From an uncultured Gammaproteobacteria bacterium (lineage in GTDB: Bacteria > Pseudomonadota > Gammaproteobacteria > Nitrosococcales > Methylophagaceae): DNA of 43,537 bases. Shown piece by piece: positions 16,907-25,893 of the stretch (position 1 is the stretch's first letter; each line of letters opens with the position of its first letter). The notes below the pieces were generated by a model that did no database searches, had not been told where the DNA came from, and saw nothing but the letters and a program-made list of their open reading frames with translations. A program made the translations under genes and the position numbers. The stretch spans positions 1 to 43,537 of the forward strand of contig CALCCU010000231.1 of the NCBI GenBank assembly GCA_937900515.1, given 5' to 3'.

Positions 16907-18067
16907 TTAGCCACGTTCAGATACAGGTACATACTCTCTAATTCCACTACCCGTGTATATTTGAGTAGGACGATAAATACGGTTATTTGAAATCTGTTCA
17001 CGCCAATGCGCCAACCAACCCGCTGAACGGGCAACAGCAAATAGCGCTGTAAATTGATCAGCTGGGATACCCATTTCGGCATATAAAATACCTGAGTAAA
17101 AATCAACATTTGGATAAACGCCTTTATGGCCTAATCTATCTGCACAAATTTCTTCTACTTTCATTGCTGTTTCAAAAGTTGAATCAAGGCTACCACCACG
17201 ATCTTCCATCAATTCAGCCACTAATTTATGTAGGATTGTTGCACGAGGATCTTTAACTTTGTACTCGCGGTGTCCCATACCCCAGATAACTTCTTTATTA
17301 GCTAGTGCATTATCAATCCATTTTTCTGCATTTTTCGGACTGCCAATTTCTTTTAACATATCAACAACATATGAATTAGCACCACCATGCAATGGGCCAG
17401 ATAAAGTACCAATAGCACCAGAGATAACACTATATGGTGTCGCTAATGTTGAACCAGATACTAGCGCTGAGAATGTTGATGCATTAAGTGTATGTTCAGC
17501 ATGAAGAATCAAGCAAACATCCATTATTTTAGCTAATAGTGGATCTGGTTCTTTGCCCGTAAACATATATAATAAATTTTCAGCAACAGACAAATCTTCA
17601 CGAGGTTCGATAGGATCATAACCCTGACGCATATGTTCCCACATAGCGACAAGTGGTGCCATTTGAGCGATGATGTTTACCGTCATATTACGAACATAAT
17701 TTAAGTCTTCACAGACTTCTGCATTGGTTAAACACTCTGTACCTGGGTAGAACATGCCAAGACTAGAAACTGCAGTCTGCAACATATCCATAGGATGACC
17801 TGTTGCAGGGAAATGTCGCATCATTTCACGAATGTGATACTTAATACGATAATGATCACGTAATTTATTAGTAAACCCTTGTAGTTCTGTTGATGATGGT
17901 AACTCGCCATCTAACAGTAAGAGTGTTGTTTCTTCAAAACTGCTGTTCTCTGCTAATGTTTCAAGCGAATAACCTCGGTAAGAGAGTAGCCCTTTCTCAC
18001 CATCAATAAATGATATAGCCGACTTTGTTGCGGCAACCCCTTCTAGCCCAGGCAAAAATTCAGTCAT
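16907..18067 (-). CDS. gltA: citrate synthase (short, type I-like form)
   Basis: 386 residues. It condenses acetyl-CoA with oxaloacetate at the entry of the TCA cycle. Catalytic residues are in place: H227 (GPLHGGAN), H266 (GMGHREYK) and D322 (NVDFYSG). The protein is about 40 residues shorter than the NADH-regulated hexameric GltA of enterobacteria and begins LPGLEGVAATKSAISFIDG, as in the smaller dimeric citrate synthases and the related methylcitrate synthases. No other prp gene is nearby, so citrate synthase is preferred. AAAGAGGTC precedes the ATG. It appears to be monocistronic. Confidence 0.9.
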   Translation of the reverse strand: MTEFLPGLEGVAATKSAISFIDGEKGLLSYRGYSLETLAENSSFEETTLLLLDGELPSSTELQGFTNKLRDHYRIKYHIREMMRHFPATGHPMDMLQTAVSSLGMFYPGTECLTNAEVCEDLNYVRNMTVNIIAQMAPLVAMWEHMRQGYDPIEPREDLSVAENLLYMFTGKEPDPLLAKIMDVCLILHAEHTLNASTFSALVSGSTLATPYSVISGAIGTLSGPLHGGANSYVVDMLKEIGSPKNAEKWIDNALANKEVIWGMGHREYKVKDPRATILHKLVAELMEDRGGSLDSTFETAMKVEEICADRLGHKGVYPNVDFYSGILYAEMGIPADQFTALFAVARSAGWLAHWREQISNNRIYRPTQIYTGSGIREYVPVSERG

Positions 18068-18101
18068 TTATGACCTCTTTAAAATAATAAAATAATGATC
18101 T

Positions 18102-18123
18102 ATTGAAAATAGCATCTTTCAAT
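18102..18123. promoter_or_regulatory. inverted repeat in the gltA leader
   Basis: ATTGAAA (18102-18108) and TTTCAAT (18117-18123) are perfect inverted 7-mers with an 8-base spacer, 35 bases upstream of the gltA start. The position would suit an operator near the promoter. No regulator can be named, and the promoter hexamers are not clear. Confidence 0.3.
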
Positions 18124-18158
18124 TCATAATCTGAAAACAAGGATCATAGCAGATCTAA

Positions 18159-19913
18159 CTACTTTTCCCACGAGGGAATCAAATAATCCTGTTCAGTCGC
18201 AGCTGTTTCTTCTTCTGAATCAGTCTCTTTTTTTTCTATATCAATCAACTCAAAACGAAACTGTGAAAACACCTCATTCTGCCAAATAATCTCATGCAAC
18301 ATAAGCGTCAGTTCAACCCCTTTTCGCTGAGTTGAAACAACATCGCCAGGTATAAATTGAGCTATGGGTACGAGTAATGAAGCCGCACTTTGTGGATCTT
18401 GTAGCCACAATACCTTTCTAGCCACTTTGCTTTGTTGGACAGTGTGGCTTAGGCTAATGAAATCAACTTGTTCCCCTAAGAAATAAACACCTAAATCTAC
18501 TTTTTTATTGTTAACCTTCATCCAGCGAATAATGCCAAGGGTCCAAGTTTCGAGATCCTGTCCTAAGATTAATATTAACTCACCAAGAACTAATCCTTTT
18601 GCTTGTTCGCTGTTACATCGCAAACATACTCCTCCGGCACTATCATTCTCAACTTCAAAATAGTAACGTCTTTGTTCTACTTCTTGATTGGTTTTTGCTA
18701 CTACTTTTTTTGCTGTATCAGAAGAAACTCGATCGACGGGATTATAAACAAGTGAATCCCAATCACCTTTTGTAGACTTTTCATTCCAATGATGATTAAT
18801 AGTAAACTCATCGGATTCAATCTCTTTCATTGGCTCATCGACATCATCTTTTACTGCATCTTCATACCCCAAAAACACTTCTATATTTTGCAATCCAACG
18901 ATAACCTCAACTTGGCGTCCATCCACAGGTGTCCGCTTGTCTTTCCTTATCAATGAACCATCCAATATATTCAGTATTTTTTGTAATAATTTTATCGAGA
19001 TGCCATGGTCAACGTTCTGTTCTTCTACCTGACCCGTTTCAACCCAGCGCGTTAAACCTGAAGTAAATTCAGCAGTATCAATAAACAAATTTGAGGGGTT
19101 TTTAGTTTCTGACACAGCAGCGAATGGACCTCGTTCACTTTGCCAATTAATCATATAGCTACTTTTATTCGCTGGAGATTCGCTTGTGAACTTAACCCTG
19201 TCAATTAAAGGTAATAGGCCTAAATAAACCCCTTCGATTTCAGCACTCCGTAGACTATAAGGAGCCAGCATGGTGAGTAGTACTATGCGTTTATAAATCG
19301 TCGTTACATGATTGGTATTAGCCTTTCCAAAGGCAAAATCATCACTCACATCGCTAACATCTAATTTTGTATTTCTAGCAAACCGAAAAGTTGAATTCAA
19401 ATCATGCCAAATCATCCTCGGCACTACCGCATGTAACATATAAACAAAGGTAATTCTTTCACCTAAATAAAACATGACCCGTTCAGTAAGAATGGCATAA
19501 TCAGTTCGATTGTAAAAACGCGGTGGTTTAACCGCTTTATTAAATAGCAATCGCTGATAACCTAATGCCATTTCTCTTAAAAGCACATTAATTAACCATC
19601 CCATTTCTTGGAACTCAAGTGACAAATTAAGTCCTGTTTCATTTCTGAATCGCTTAATTATTTCTCGACAAATATGTGCAACCAATGGTCGCAATATTTC
19701 AAGCATTTTAAACCGCATCTTATCTGATAGTTTAAATTGATTGAGCGCCTGAATGTATGAGGGAACTTGATGTAAGAGCTGATCAATATTCAACATCGGA
19801 AGCTGAGCTAACCAAGCTTCTAAACTCTCAGTATTAGAAGGTAAATCAGAAGATAGCTTATTACTTAGCTCAGCAAGTTTATACGCCAACTCAGCTTGTC
19901 CACTGTAATTCAT
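18159..19913 (-). CDS. large cytoplasmic protein with C-terminal PilZ-like domain
   Basis: 584 residues, no signal peptide or membrane helix. Residues 1-180 are helical and contain a conserved-looking core (MGWLINVLLREMALGYQRLL, then TERVMFYLGERITFVYMLH). Residues 350-410 are acidic and probably flexible. Residues 412-500 resemble a PilZ barrel: RR at 415-416, YYFEVENDSAGG (N-D-S-x-G-G at 423-428) and LGIIRWMKV. PilZ domains commonly bind cyclic di-GMP through an upstream RxxxR and a D/NxSxxG motif. The second motif is good and the first is only partly met. It is the last gene of the mreC-to-lipA run, 21 bases after the flavoprotein gene. Function unknown. Confidence 0.6.
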   Translation of the reverse strand: MNYSGQAELAYKLAELSNKLSSDLPSNTESLEAWLAQLPMLNIDQLLHQVPSYIQALNQFKLSDKMRFKMLEILRPLVAHICREIIKRFRNETGLNLSLEFQEMGWLINVLLREMALGYQRLLFNKAVKPPRFYNRTDYAILTERVMFYLGERITFVYMLHAVVPRMIWHDLNSTFRFARNTKLDVSDVSDDFAFGKANTNHVTTIYKRIVLLTMLAPYSLRSAEIEGVYLGLLPLIDRVKFTSESPANKSSYMINWQSERGPFAAVSETKNPSNLFIDTAEFTSGLTRWVETGQVEEQNVDHGISIKLLQKILNILDGSLIRKDKRTPVDGRQVEVIVGLQNIEVFLGYEDAVKDDVDEPMKEIESDEFTINHHWNEKSTKGDWDSLVYNPVDRVSSDTAKKVVAKTNQEVEQRRYYFEVENDSAGGVCLRCNSEQAKGLVLGELILILGQDLETWTLGIIRWMKVNNKKVDLGVYFLGEQVDFISLSHTVQQSKVARKVLWLQDPQSAASLLVPIAQFIPGDVVSTQRKGVELTLMLHEIIWQNEVFSQFRFELIDIEKKETDSEEETAATEQDYLIPSWEK

Positions 19914-19934
19914 TCTATTTCCTTGAATAAGAGG

Positions 19935-21197
19935 CTATTTTAATGTGTCGGCCCAAATATTATTAGCCCATGCATCAGCATAGCGTCCTTCTAAGACACT
20001 TGATTTATCTGACACACCACTTCCAGGCATTGCAATCATTTGTTTCTTCTCGGCGTTATAACGATATACAGCCGCAACATGTATCGCTTCTTTATCCGTT
20101 ACAAAGCTATAACAGGTATTATTAAAAACAGGTTCCTGTTCTGGCTTCTGCCCTGCGAATAATGCTGAAATTGCCGCGGCACAAACCTTAGCCTGAGCAT
20201 TCGCCATATGACCTGATTTCGGTAACTTAGCATGTATGGCATCACCAATCACATGGATATTGCTCTGTGCAGTTGATTCATAACTAAGAAAATCAACTTT
20301 ACACCAACGTTTATCAACATTAACCACTCCCGCCATTTCAGCGACTTTCCCAGCTTTCTGCGTTGGAATAACATTCATTACATCTGCTTTATATTGTCCG
20401 AACTCTGTCTCAATAGTTAAATTATCAATATCGACATTTTCAATCGAACTATTAGGGATATATTCTATTAATCCTTCATAGTGTTGCTTCCACGCGGCCT
20501 TAAATAAGGCTTTCTTTGAAATAACATCTGCATTTGCATCCAGAATAATTAACTTAGCCGTTGGATTATGATGCTTTAGAAAGAACGCAATTTGGCACGC
20601 TCTTTCATAAGGCCCAGGAGGACATTTAAATGGTGCAGCCGGAACCGTCATAATAATCGTCCCACCCTGCTTCATTGCCATCATTTGTCGATGAAGTAAA
20701 TCAGTTTGTGGGCCTGCTTTCCATGCATGCGGTACTTTCTGTTGATTTTTTAATTGAGGGAATTGCTCATATATAAAGTCAAGACCTGGGGCTAACACTA
20801 GGCGGTCATAACTTATTTTTGTTCCATCATTCAATGTGACTGATTGTTGCTGTGTATTCACATCAACCACTTCTGCTTGAACAGTTTTAACGCCGTGGAT
20901 ATTTGCCAAATTACGGTAATCGGATGTGAGCTGCTGTAGTGTTCGGTTGCCAGCCAACACTAAATTACTTTGTGGACAAGAAACAAACTGTGCGTTTCGC
21001 TCAATCATAACCACTTCTGTGTTAGCAGACCACATACTGATGTATTTAGCGGCAGTCGCGCCAGCAAAGCCACCGCCAATAACAACAACACGTTTATTTG
21101 CTTCGTTTTTTTTAGCTGCAAGAGCAAGTTGAGGTAAAACTGCAGATGTAGCCGCAGTAATCGCGGTTATAATAAAACTTCTTCGTTTTAATCCCAT
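19935..21197 (-). CDS. flavocytochrome c sulfide dehydrogenase-like flavoprotein
   Basis: 420 residues with a Tat-type N-terminus (KRRSFII, then an Ala-rich stretch ending ALAA). The FAD-binding Rossmann motif is VVVIGGGFAGATAAKY, and a second nucleotide motif ends in NIHVIGDAIHAKLPKSGHMANAQAK. CPQSNLVLAG, C192 in PFKCPPGPYERAC and C362 in NNTCYSFV are the positions of the redox cysteines in FccB/SoxF. The FCSD C-terminal domain follows. This supports oxidation of sulfide or a related sulfur compound in the periplasm. The usual diheme cytochrome partner (FccA) is not adjacent. It follows lipA by 27 bases with a good GGGAG ribosome site. Confidence 0.85.
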   Translation of the reverse strand: MGLKRRSFIITAITAATSAVLPQLALAAKKNEANKRVVVIGGGFAGATAAKYISMWSANTEVVMIERNAQFVSCPQSNLVLAGNRTLQQLTSDYRNLANIHGVKTVQAEVVDVNTQQQSVTLNDGTKISYDRLVLAPGLDFIYEQFPQLKNQQKVPHAWKAGPQTDLLHRQMMAMKQGGTIIMTVPAAPFKCPPGPYERACQIAFFLKHHNPTAKLIILDANADVISKKALFKAAWKQHYEGLIEYIPNSSIENVDIDNLTIETEFGQYKADVMNVIPTQKAGKVAEMAGVVNVDKRWCKVDFLSYESTAQSNIHVIGDAIHAKLPKSGHMANAQAKVCAAAISALFAGQKPEQEPVFNNTCYSFVTDKEAIHVAAVYRYNAEKKQMIAMPGSGVSDKSSVLEGRYADAWANNIWADTLK

Positions 21198-21224
21198 ATC
21201 ACTCGCTCCCAGTTAGTTAAACTA

Positions 21225-22181
21225 CTAAGATACGTGTTCACCATCTGCTTGTAAATCAGCATGATAAGAAGATCTAACCATTGGACCACTTGCCACGTGC
21301 TCAAAGCCCATATCTTTAGCTACTTCGGCAAGCTCATTAAACTCTTGAGGTGGAACAAAGCGTTCAACAGCAAGATGATGTCTACTTGGCTGTAAATATT
21401 GCCCCAGTGTTAACATTCGACAGCCATGGTCACGCAAATCCTGCATCACTTGTTTAACTTCATCCAATGTCTCACCTAAACCTAACATTAGACCTGATTT
21501 AGTGGGTACATCAGGGTGCATTTCTTGAAAACGCTTAATTAAGGTTAAGGACCATTGATAATCAGATCCTGGACGCACTGCTTTATACAGACGAGGAATA
21601 CTTTCTAAATTATGATTGAAAATATCAGGTGGACTTTTCGTAAGTTCTTCTAGGGCAATATCCATTCTGCCTCTAAAATCAGGCACTAATACTTCAATCC
21701 TTGTTTGCGGTGACTGCTTACGAATTTCAGCAATACACGTTGTAAAGTGTTTAGATCCGCCATCACGCAGATCATCACGATCAACTGATGTCACCACAAC
21801 ATGTTTGAGCTTCATCGTTGAGACTGTTTTAGCCAAATGAGAAGGTTCATTTTCATCTAAGGCATCAGGGCGTCCATGGGCAACATCGCAAAAAGGACAA
21901 CGACGAGTACAAATATTACCCATAATCAAAAATGTAGCTGTGCCATGAGTAAAACATTCACCTAAATTAGGGCAAGCGGCTTCTTCACAGACTGTATGCA
22001 GGTTATTTTCACGTAATAAAGATTTGAGGCGAGAAACTTCAGGGTTGCTATGGGCTTTCGCTCGGATCCATTCAGGTTTACGTTTCGGATCGCTAGGGAT
22101 TATTTTTACAGGGATACGTGATACTTTTGATTCTCCTTTCAGAGGTTTTACATCACGTTTCATTTTTACTGTTTCAGTCAT
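21225..22181 (-). CDS. lipA: lipoyl synthase
   Basis: 318 residues. A radical-SAM enzyme that inserts two sulfur atoms into protein-bound octanoyl groups to make lipoate on E2 and GcvH proteins. The auxiliary cluster cysteines are in [12 protein letters not shown], and the radical-SAM CxxxCxxC is in [14 protein letters not shown]. The C-terminal [11 protein letters not shown] carries the conserved Arg-Ser-Ser-Tyr. The ATG overlaps the end of lipB by eight bases, so the two are translationally coupled. Confidence 0.97.
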   Translation of the reverse strand: MTETVKMKRDVKPLKGESKVSRIPVKIIPSDPKRKPEWIRAKAHSNPEVSRLKSLLRENNLHTVCEEAACPNLGECFTHGTATFLIMGNICTRRCPFCDVAHGRPDALDENEPSHLAKTVSTMKLKHVVVTSVDRDDLRDGGSKHFTTCIAEIRKQSPQTRIEVLVPDFRGRMDIALEELTKSPPDIFNHNLESIPRLYKAVRPGSDYQWSLTLIKRFQEMHPDVPTKSGLMLGLGETLDEVKQVMQDLRDHGCRMLTLGQYLQPSRHHLAVERFVPPQEFNELAEVAKDMGFEHVASGPMVRSSYHADLQADGEHVS

Positions 22182-22788
22182 TCACTCGTTGCCTCATCTG
22201 CTGTTCAAATGCAGATACAAATTGTTGTTTCGCTTCATGCATTGTCATCGGAATGCCTAAGCCTTTTAAATCAATCATTTTCATCCCTTGATAACCACAG
22301 GGATTAATTAGCTTAAACGGTGATAAATCCATATCAATATTTAGACTTAAGCCATGATAACAAGCACCTCGCTTCACTCTTAATCCAAGAGAAGCTATTT
22401 TACTATCATTAACATAAACACCAGGAGCATCCTTTCTCGCTTTTGCATCAACGCCATGCGAGGCTAACAGATTAATAACCGCCCCCTCTAAACGAGACAC
22501 CATTTCCCGCACACCAATATGTTGGCGTTTTAGATCAATTAAGGTGTAAGCAATCAATTGACCTGGGCCATGATAGGTTACTTGACCACCTCGATCTGTT
22601 TTTATAACGGGAATAGTTCCTGTATCGAACACATGCTCAGCTTTACCATTTAAACCTTGAGTAAAAACGGGTTGGTGCTCTAATAGCCAAATCTCATCTT
22701 CTGTATGCTCATCTCGTTGCAAAGTAAAATCACGCATTGCATCACAGCTTTCAAGATAGCTAGTGAGACCTAAGTCTTTAACTTGCAT
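22174..22788 (-). CDS. lipB: octanoyl-[ACP]:protein octanoyltransferase
   Basis: 204 residues. It moves octanoate from acyl carrier protein to lipoyl domains, the step before LipA. Recognisable segments are [42 protein letters not shown], the active-site lysine in SKIASLG, and a catalytic Cys in INPCGYQGM. It lies six bases after ybeD and overlaps lipA. Confidence 0.97.
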   Translation of the reverse strand: MQVKDLGLTSYLESCDAMRDFTLQRDEHTEDEIWLLEHQPVFTQGLNGKAEHVFDTGTIPVIKTDRGGQVTYHGPGQLIAYTLIDLKRQHIGVREMVSRLEGAVINLLASHGVDAKARKDAPGVYVNDSKIASLGLRVKRGACYHGLSLNIDMDLSPFKLINPCGYQGMKMIDLKGLGIPMTMHEAKQQFVSAFEQQMRQRVND

Positions 22789-22794
22789 CGTCTA

Positions 22795-23067
22795 CTAGAG
22801 TACGTATTTCACATGCTCATGATCACTTAACTGCTGATAAATGGCATCTAATTGTTTCTTGCTAGTTGCAGTAATTGTAACCGTCACAGAAGTAAATTTA
22901 CCACCAGAGCTATGTTTAGTATCAATGCTACCTTCTTTTATATCTTCAACATGAGCACGAACGATAGACACCACAATTTCATCTAAGCCGACATCAGCTG
23001 GTCCCATCGCCTTGATAGGAAACTCACATGGGAACTCAAGTAATGTTTCTGTTTCTTGCTCACTCAT
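22795..23067 (-). CDS. ybeD: DUF493 family protein YbeD
   Basis: 90 residues with the small ACT-like DUF493 fold: LLEFPCEFPIKAMG at the start, KHSSGGKFTSVTVTITATSKKQLDAIYQQL, and the ending HEHVKYVL. It lies between dat and lipB, its usual location in Gammaproteobacteria, and overlaps dat by four bases (ATGA). E. coli YbeD has been suggested to have a regulatory role linked to lipoate, but its biochemical function is unsettled. Confidence 0.93.
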   Translation of the reverse strand: MSEQETETLLEFPCEFPIKAMGPADVGLDEIVVSIVRAHVEDIKEGSIDTKHSSGGKFTSVTVTITATSKKQLDAIYQQLSDHEHVKYVL

Positions 23068-23912
23068 ACAGCACCTTTTTGTTTATATTGTTGGTATAAG
23101 GCATCCATTTTTTTCCATACAGGTCCAGGAAGACCATCAGATACAGCTGAGTTATCTAGTTGAGTAATTGCAACTACTTCTTTGGTTGAACTACTAATCC
23201 AAATTTCATCTGCATCTTTTAGCTGTTGCTCGGTGACTGCCTGTTCAAATAAAGGGATATTGTTACTTCGAGCAATATCAACAACTACATCACGTGTAAT
23301 GCCAGGTAAGACTTTTTCATCTTTTGGTGCAGTATATATGCTACCGTCAATAACGACATAAGCATTGCTAGCCGCGCCTTCTGTTAAATAACCATCACGA
23401 ATTAATAACGCTTCTAAAGCACCAGCTTCATGTGCTTGCTGCTTTAATAAACTATTCGGCAATAAGGTAATAGCCTTAATATTACAATTCTGCCAGCGAA
23501 TATCAGCCAATGTAATTGCTGCAGCCCCCTGTGTTTTATATTTTTCTGGTACAGCTTGCAATGGGTTGCTCATAGCAAATGCCGTTGGTGTAACTCCTTC
23601 AGGAAAAACATGGTCACGAGGCGCTACGCCACGGGTAACTTGTAAATAAAGTGACTGGTCCCCCCCACCATTTAACTCAATCAATTTATCAATCATTACT
23701 TCCCACTCTGCATTAGAGTGTGGATTTTTCATTCTCACGCCATCAAGACTTGCTTGCAATCGAGTTAAATGACCTGATAATTCAAAGCACCGGCCATCAT
23801 AGACAGGGATAACTTCGTAGACCCCATCTCCCAATAAAAACCCACGATCAAAGACAGATACTTTGGCCTGTTCAGGATCTAGAAACTCACCATTCAAGTA
23901 AACCTTACTCAT
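23064..23912 (-). CDS. dat: D-amino acid aminotransferase (class IV PLP)
   Basis: 282 residues, fold-type IV PLP enzyme. The cofactor lysine is K146 (NIKAITLLPN), and E178 in LTEGAASN binds the pyridine nitrogen. QVTRGVAPRDHVFPE is typical of D-amino acid aminotransferase and distinguishes it from branched-chain IlvE and from aminodeoxychorismate lyase PabC. It probably interconverts D-alanine and D-glutamate. Its place just after the D-Ala-D-Ala carboxypeptidase gene (five bases apart) suggests recycling of released D-alanine, an inference from context. Confidence 0.88.
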   Translation of the reverse strand: MSKVYLNGEFLDPEQAKVSVFDRGFLLGDGVYEVIPVYDGRCFELSGHLTRLQASLDGVRMKNPHSNAEWEVMIDKLIELNGGGDQSLYLQVTRGVAPRDHVFPEGVTPTAFAMSNPLQAVPEKYKTQGAAAITLADIRWQNCNIKAITLLPNSLLKQQAHEAGALEALLIRDGYLTEGAASNAYVVIDGSIYTAPKDEKVLPGITRDVVVDIARSNNIPLFEQAVTEQQLKDADEIWISSSTKEVVAITQLDNSAVSDGLPGPVWKKMDALYQQYKQKGAV

Positions 23913-23917
23913 CTAGC

Positions 23918-25057
23918 TTAACCCCAAATCATCATCAAAATAGTATCAATCAATTGGCGCCACCAGCTGCCTTCGTTTATATCTTCTAGGGCAACTAACT
24001 CTCTAGTAGCGATTAACTCATCTCCTAAATTAATCGTTACTTCACCTAAAACTTGACCGGCTGTAATAGGTGCAACTATAGGACTTTGAATATTGCTGGT
24101 AGCAACGAGTTCTTTATAACGTCCACGAGGAACAGTTACAGCCAAAGACTCAGCTAATCCAACATTCACTAGATCCGTTTCACCCTTCCATACTTTGGAG
24201 TCTGCAATTTTCTGTTGTGCTTCATATAAGTCATGGCTTTCAAAGAAACGAAAACCATAATTAAATAGTTTTTGTGTTTCTTGAGCACGCGCATTCTCAC
24301 TTCTCGTACCTAAAACCACTGAAATTAAACGCATACCACTACGTTCTGCTGATGCTGTTAAGCAATATCCCGCTTCTTCAGTATGACCTGTTTTAAGCCC
24401 ATCAACTGTTGCATCACGCCATAGCAATTTATTACGATTGTGTTGAGTAATATTGTTGTAAGTGAACTCTTTTTCAGCATACCAAGCATAATGGTCTGGA
24501 AAATCACGAATAATCGCTGCCGCTAAAATCGCAATATCATGTGCAGTGGTGTAGTGCTCAGGATCAGGTAAGCCCGTTGAATTACGATAGTTAGTATTAA
24601 ACATACCTAACTGCTGGGCATATTGGTTCATCATTTGTGCAAAAGTGTCTTCACTACCAGCAATATGCTCAGCCAAAGCGACTGCGGCATCATTGCCTGA
24701 TTGAATAATCATACCTCTAAGCAATACTTCGACGGATACCTTCGTATTCACTTCAATAAAGCTACGAGAACCAACCATTCGCCATGCTTTTTCACTGATT
24801 CGTACATCGTCTGAAAGGGCAATATTGCCTGCTTCCAGCTCATGCGAAACAACATAAGCCGTCATTAATTTAGTAATACTGGCAGGCGGAAGTCTTTGCT
24901 CTGAATTACTTGCGGCAATAATTTTGCCACTAGCAAAATCTTGAAGAATATAAGACTTAGCCGCAATGGTTGGAGCGGAAGGATTTGGAGTAATTGCTGC
25001 CGATACTGAGCCAACAAATAAACAACTCACTAACAAAACTTTCAATCTTTTAAACAT
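23918..25057 (-). CDS. dacA: D-alanyl-D-alanine carboxypeptidase (PBP5/6 type)
   Basis: 379 residues. It removes the terminal D-Ala of peptidoglycan pentapeptides. The signal peptide is MFKRLKVLLVSCLFVGSVSA. Penicillin-binding motifs are S60-x-x-K63 (SITK), S120-G-N122 and K222-T-G. The C-terminal PBP5 domain ends in an amphipathic, Trp-rich helix (WWRQLIDTILMMIWG) that holds the enzyme on the outer face of the inner membrane. It lies between rlpA and dat in a peptidoglycan operon. dacC would be an equally valid symbol. Confidence 0.95.
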   Translation of the reverse strand: MFKRLKVLLVSCLFVGSVSAAITPNPSAPTIAAKSYILQDFASGKIIAASNSEQRLPPASITKLMTAYVVSHELEAGNIALSDDVRISEKAWRMVGSRSFIEVNTKVSVEVLLRGMIIQSGNDAAVALAEHIAGSEDTFAQMMNQYAQQLGMFNTNYRNSTGLPDPEHYTTAHDIAILAAAIIRDFPDHYAWYAEKEFTYNNITQHNRNKLLWRDATVDGLKTGHTEEAGYCLTASAERSGMRLISVVLGTRSENARAQETQKLFNYGFRFFESHDLYEAQQKIADSKVWKGETDLVNVGLAESLAVTVPRGRYKELVATSNIQSPIVAPITAGQVLGEVTINLGDELIATRELVALEDINEGSWWRQLIDTILMMIWG

Positions 25058-25086
25058 TAATTTGGTTCCACTTACTAAAAATTAAA

Positions 25087-25893
25087 TTACTCAACCACTA
25101 TATGGGCATCATTAAAGCCTAAATCAAGTAACCGGCTTGCTAGGCGATTACCATAATCAGTACTTTGTAACGGTCCCACTCGCACACGGTAGAGGGTGCT
25201 ATTAGGTTTATGTAAAGGAGCAATGACTACTGCATCGTTAATTTGGCTTTGTACTTTTTGTCTTAGATTTTCTGCACTGTGTTCAGTACTAAATGCACCT
25301 AACTGCAAAAATAGTCCTGCCTTTGATGCTGTTGGATTAGACTGAGCTTCAACTATTATTTTATCGACTGGAGCAGAATTATGATTAGTAGAAACCGCTT
25401 TGATATCAACATAACCTGTACCTTTTCCTATAATGCCTAGTTTAGTCGCTGCACTATAAGATAAATCTATTAAGCGATCCTCATGAAATGGGCCACGATC
25501 ATTCACTTTTACAATCACTTTTCGGCCATTGTTTAGGTTAGTAACCTCAACATAACTCGGTAGTGGTAATGTTTTGTGTGCAGCAGTCATCGCATACATA
25601 TCATACGTTTCCCCACTTGATGTCCGCTTACCATGAAATTTGGTGCCATACCATGAAGCGATACCTTTTTGATGGTAACCCTGACTACTTTTTAATGTGT
25701 AATAACGCTTACCAAATACTTCATAACTACTTGGATTGCCATATTTGCTACGCGGTTCATCGCGAGGAACAGCATTAGGCACTGAAGATACATCAGGCGC
25801 TTTTTTGGGTGCACTATCCTTACTGCTAATGCTGCTGCAAGCAGTTATTACTGCTAGCAGGTAGAGTATGCTTAAGCGTTTAATCATACTCAT
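25087..25893 (-). CDS. rlpA: septal ring lipoprotein lytic transglycosylase RlpA
   Basis: 268 residues. The lipobox ITAC places the lipidated cysteine at C19, so the mature protein is an outer-membrane lipoprotein. The double-psi beta-barrel catalytic domain is visible (GIASWYGTKFHGKRTSSGE, TAAHKTLPLPSYVEV, VKVNDRGPF with the catalytic Asp, LIDLSYSAATKLG). A C-terminal SPOR domain (FLQLGAFSTEHSAENLRQK to the end) binds denuded glycan strands at the septum. The start shares one base with the mltB stop (TAATG). Confidence 0.95.
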   Translation of the reverse strand: MSMIKRLSILYLLAVITACSSISSKDSAPKKAPDVSSVPNAVPRDEPRSKYGNPSSYEVFGKRYYTLKSSQGYHQKGIASWYGTKFHGKRTSSGETYDMYAMTAAHKTLPLPSYVEVTNLNNGRKVIVKVNDRGPFHEDRLIDLSYSAATKLGIIGKGTGYVDIKAVSTNHNSAPVDKIIVEAQSNPTASKAGLFLQLGAFSTEHSAENLRQKVQSQINDAVVIAPLHKPNSTLYRVRVGPLQSTDYGNRLASRLLDLGFNDAHIVVE

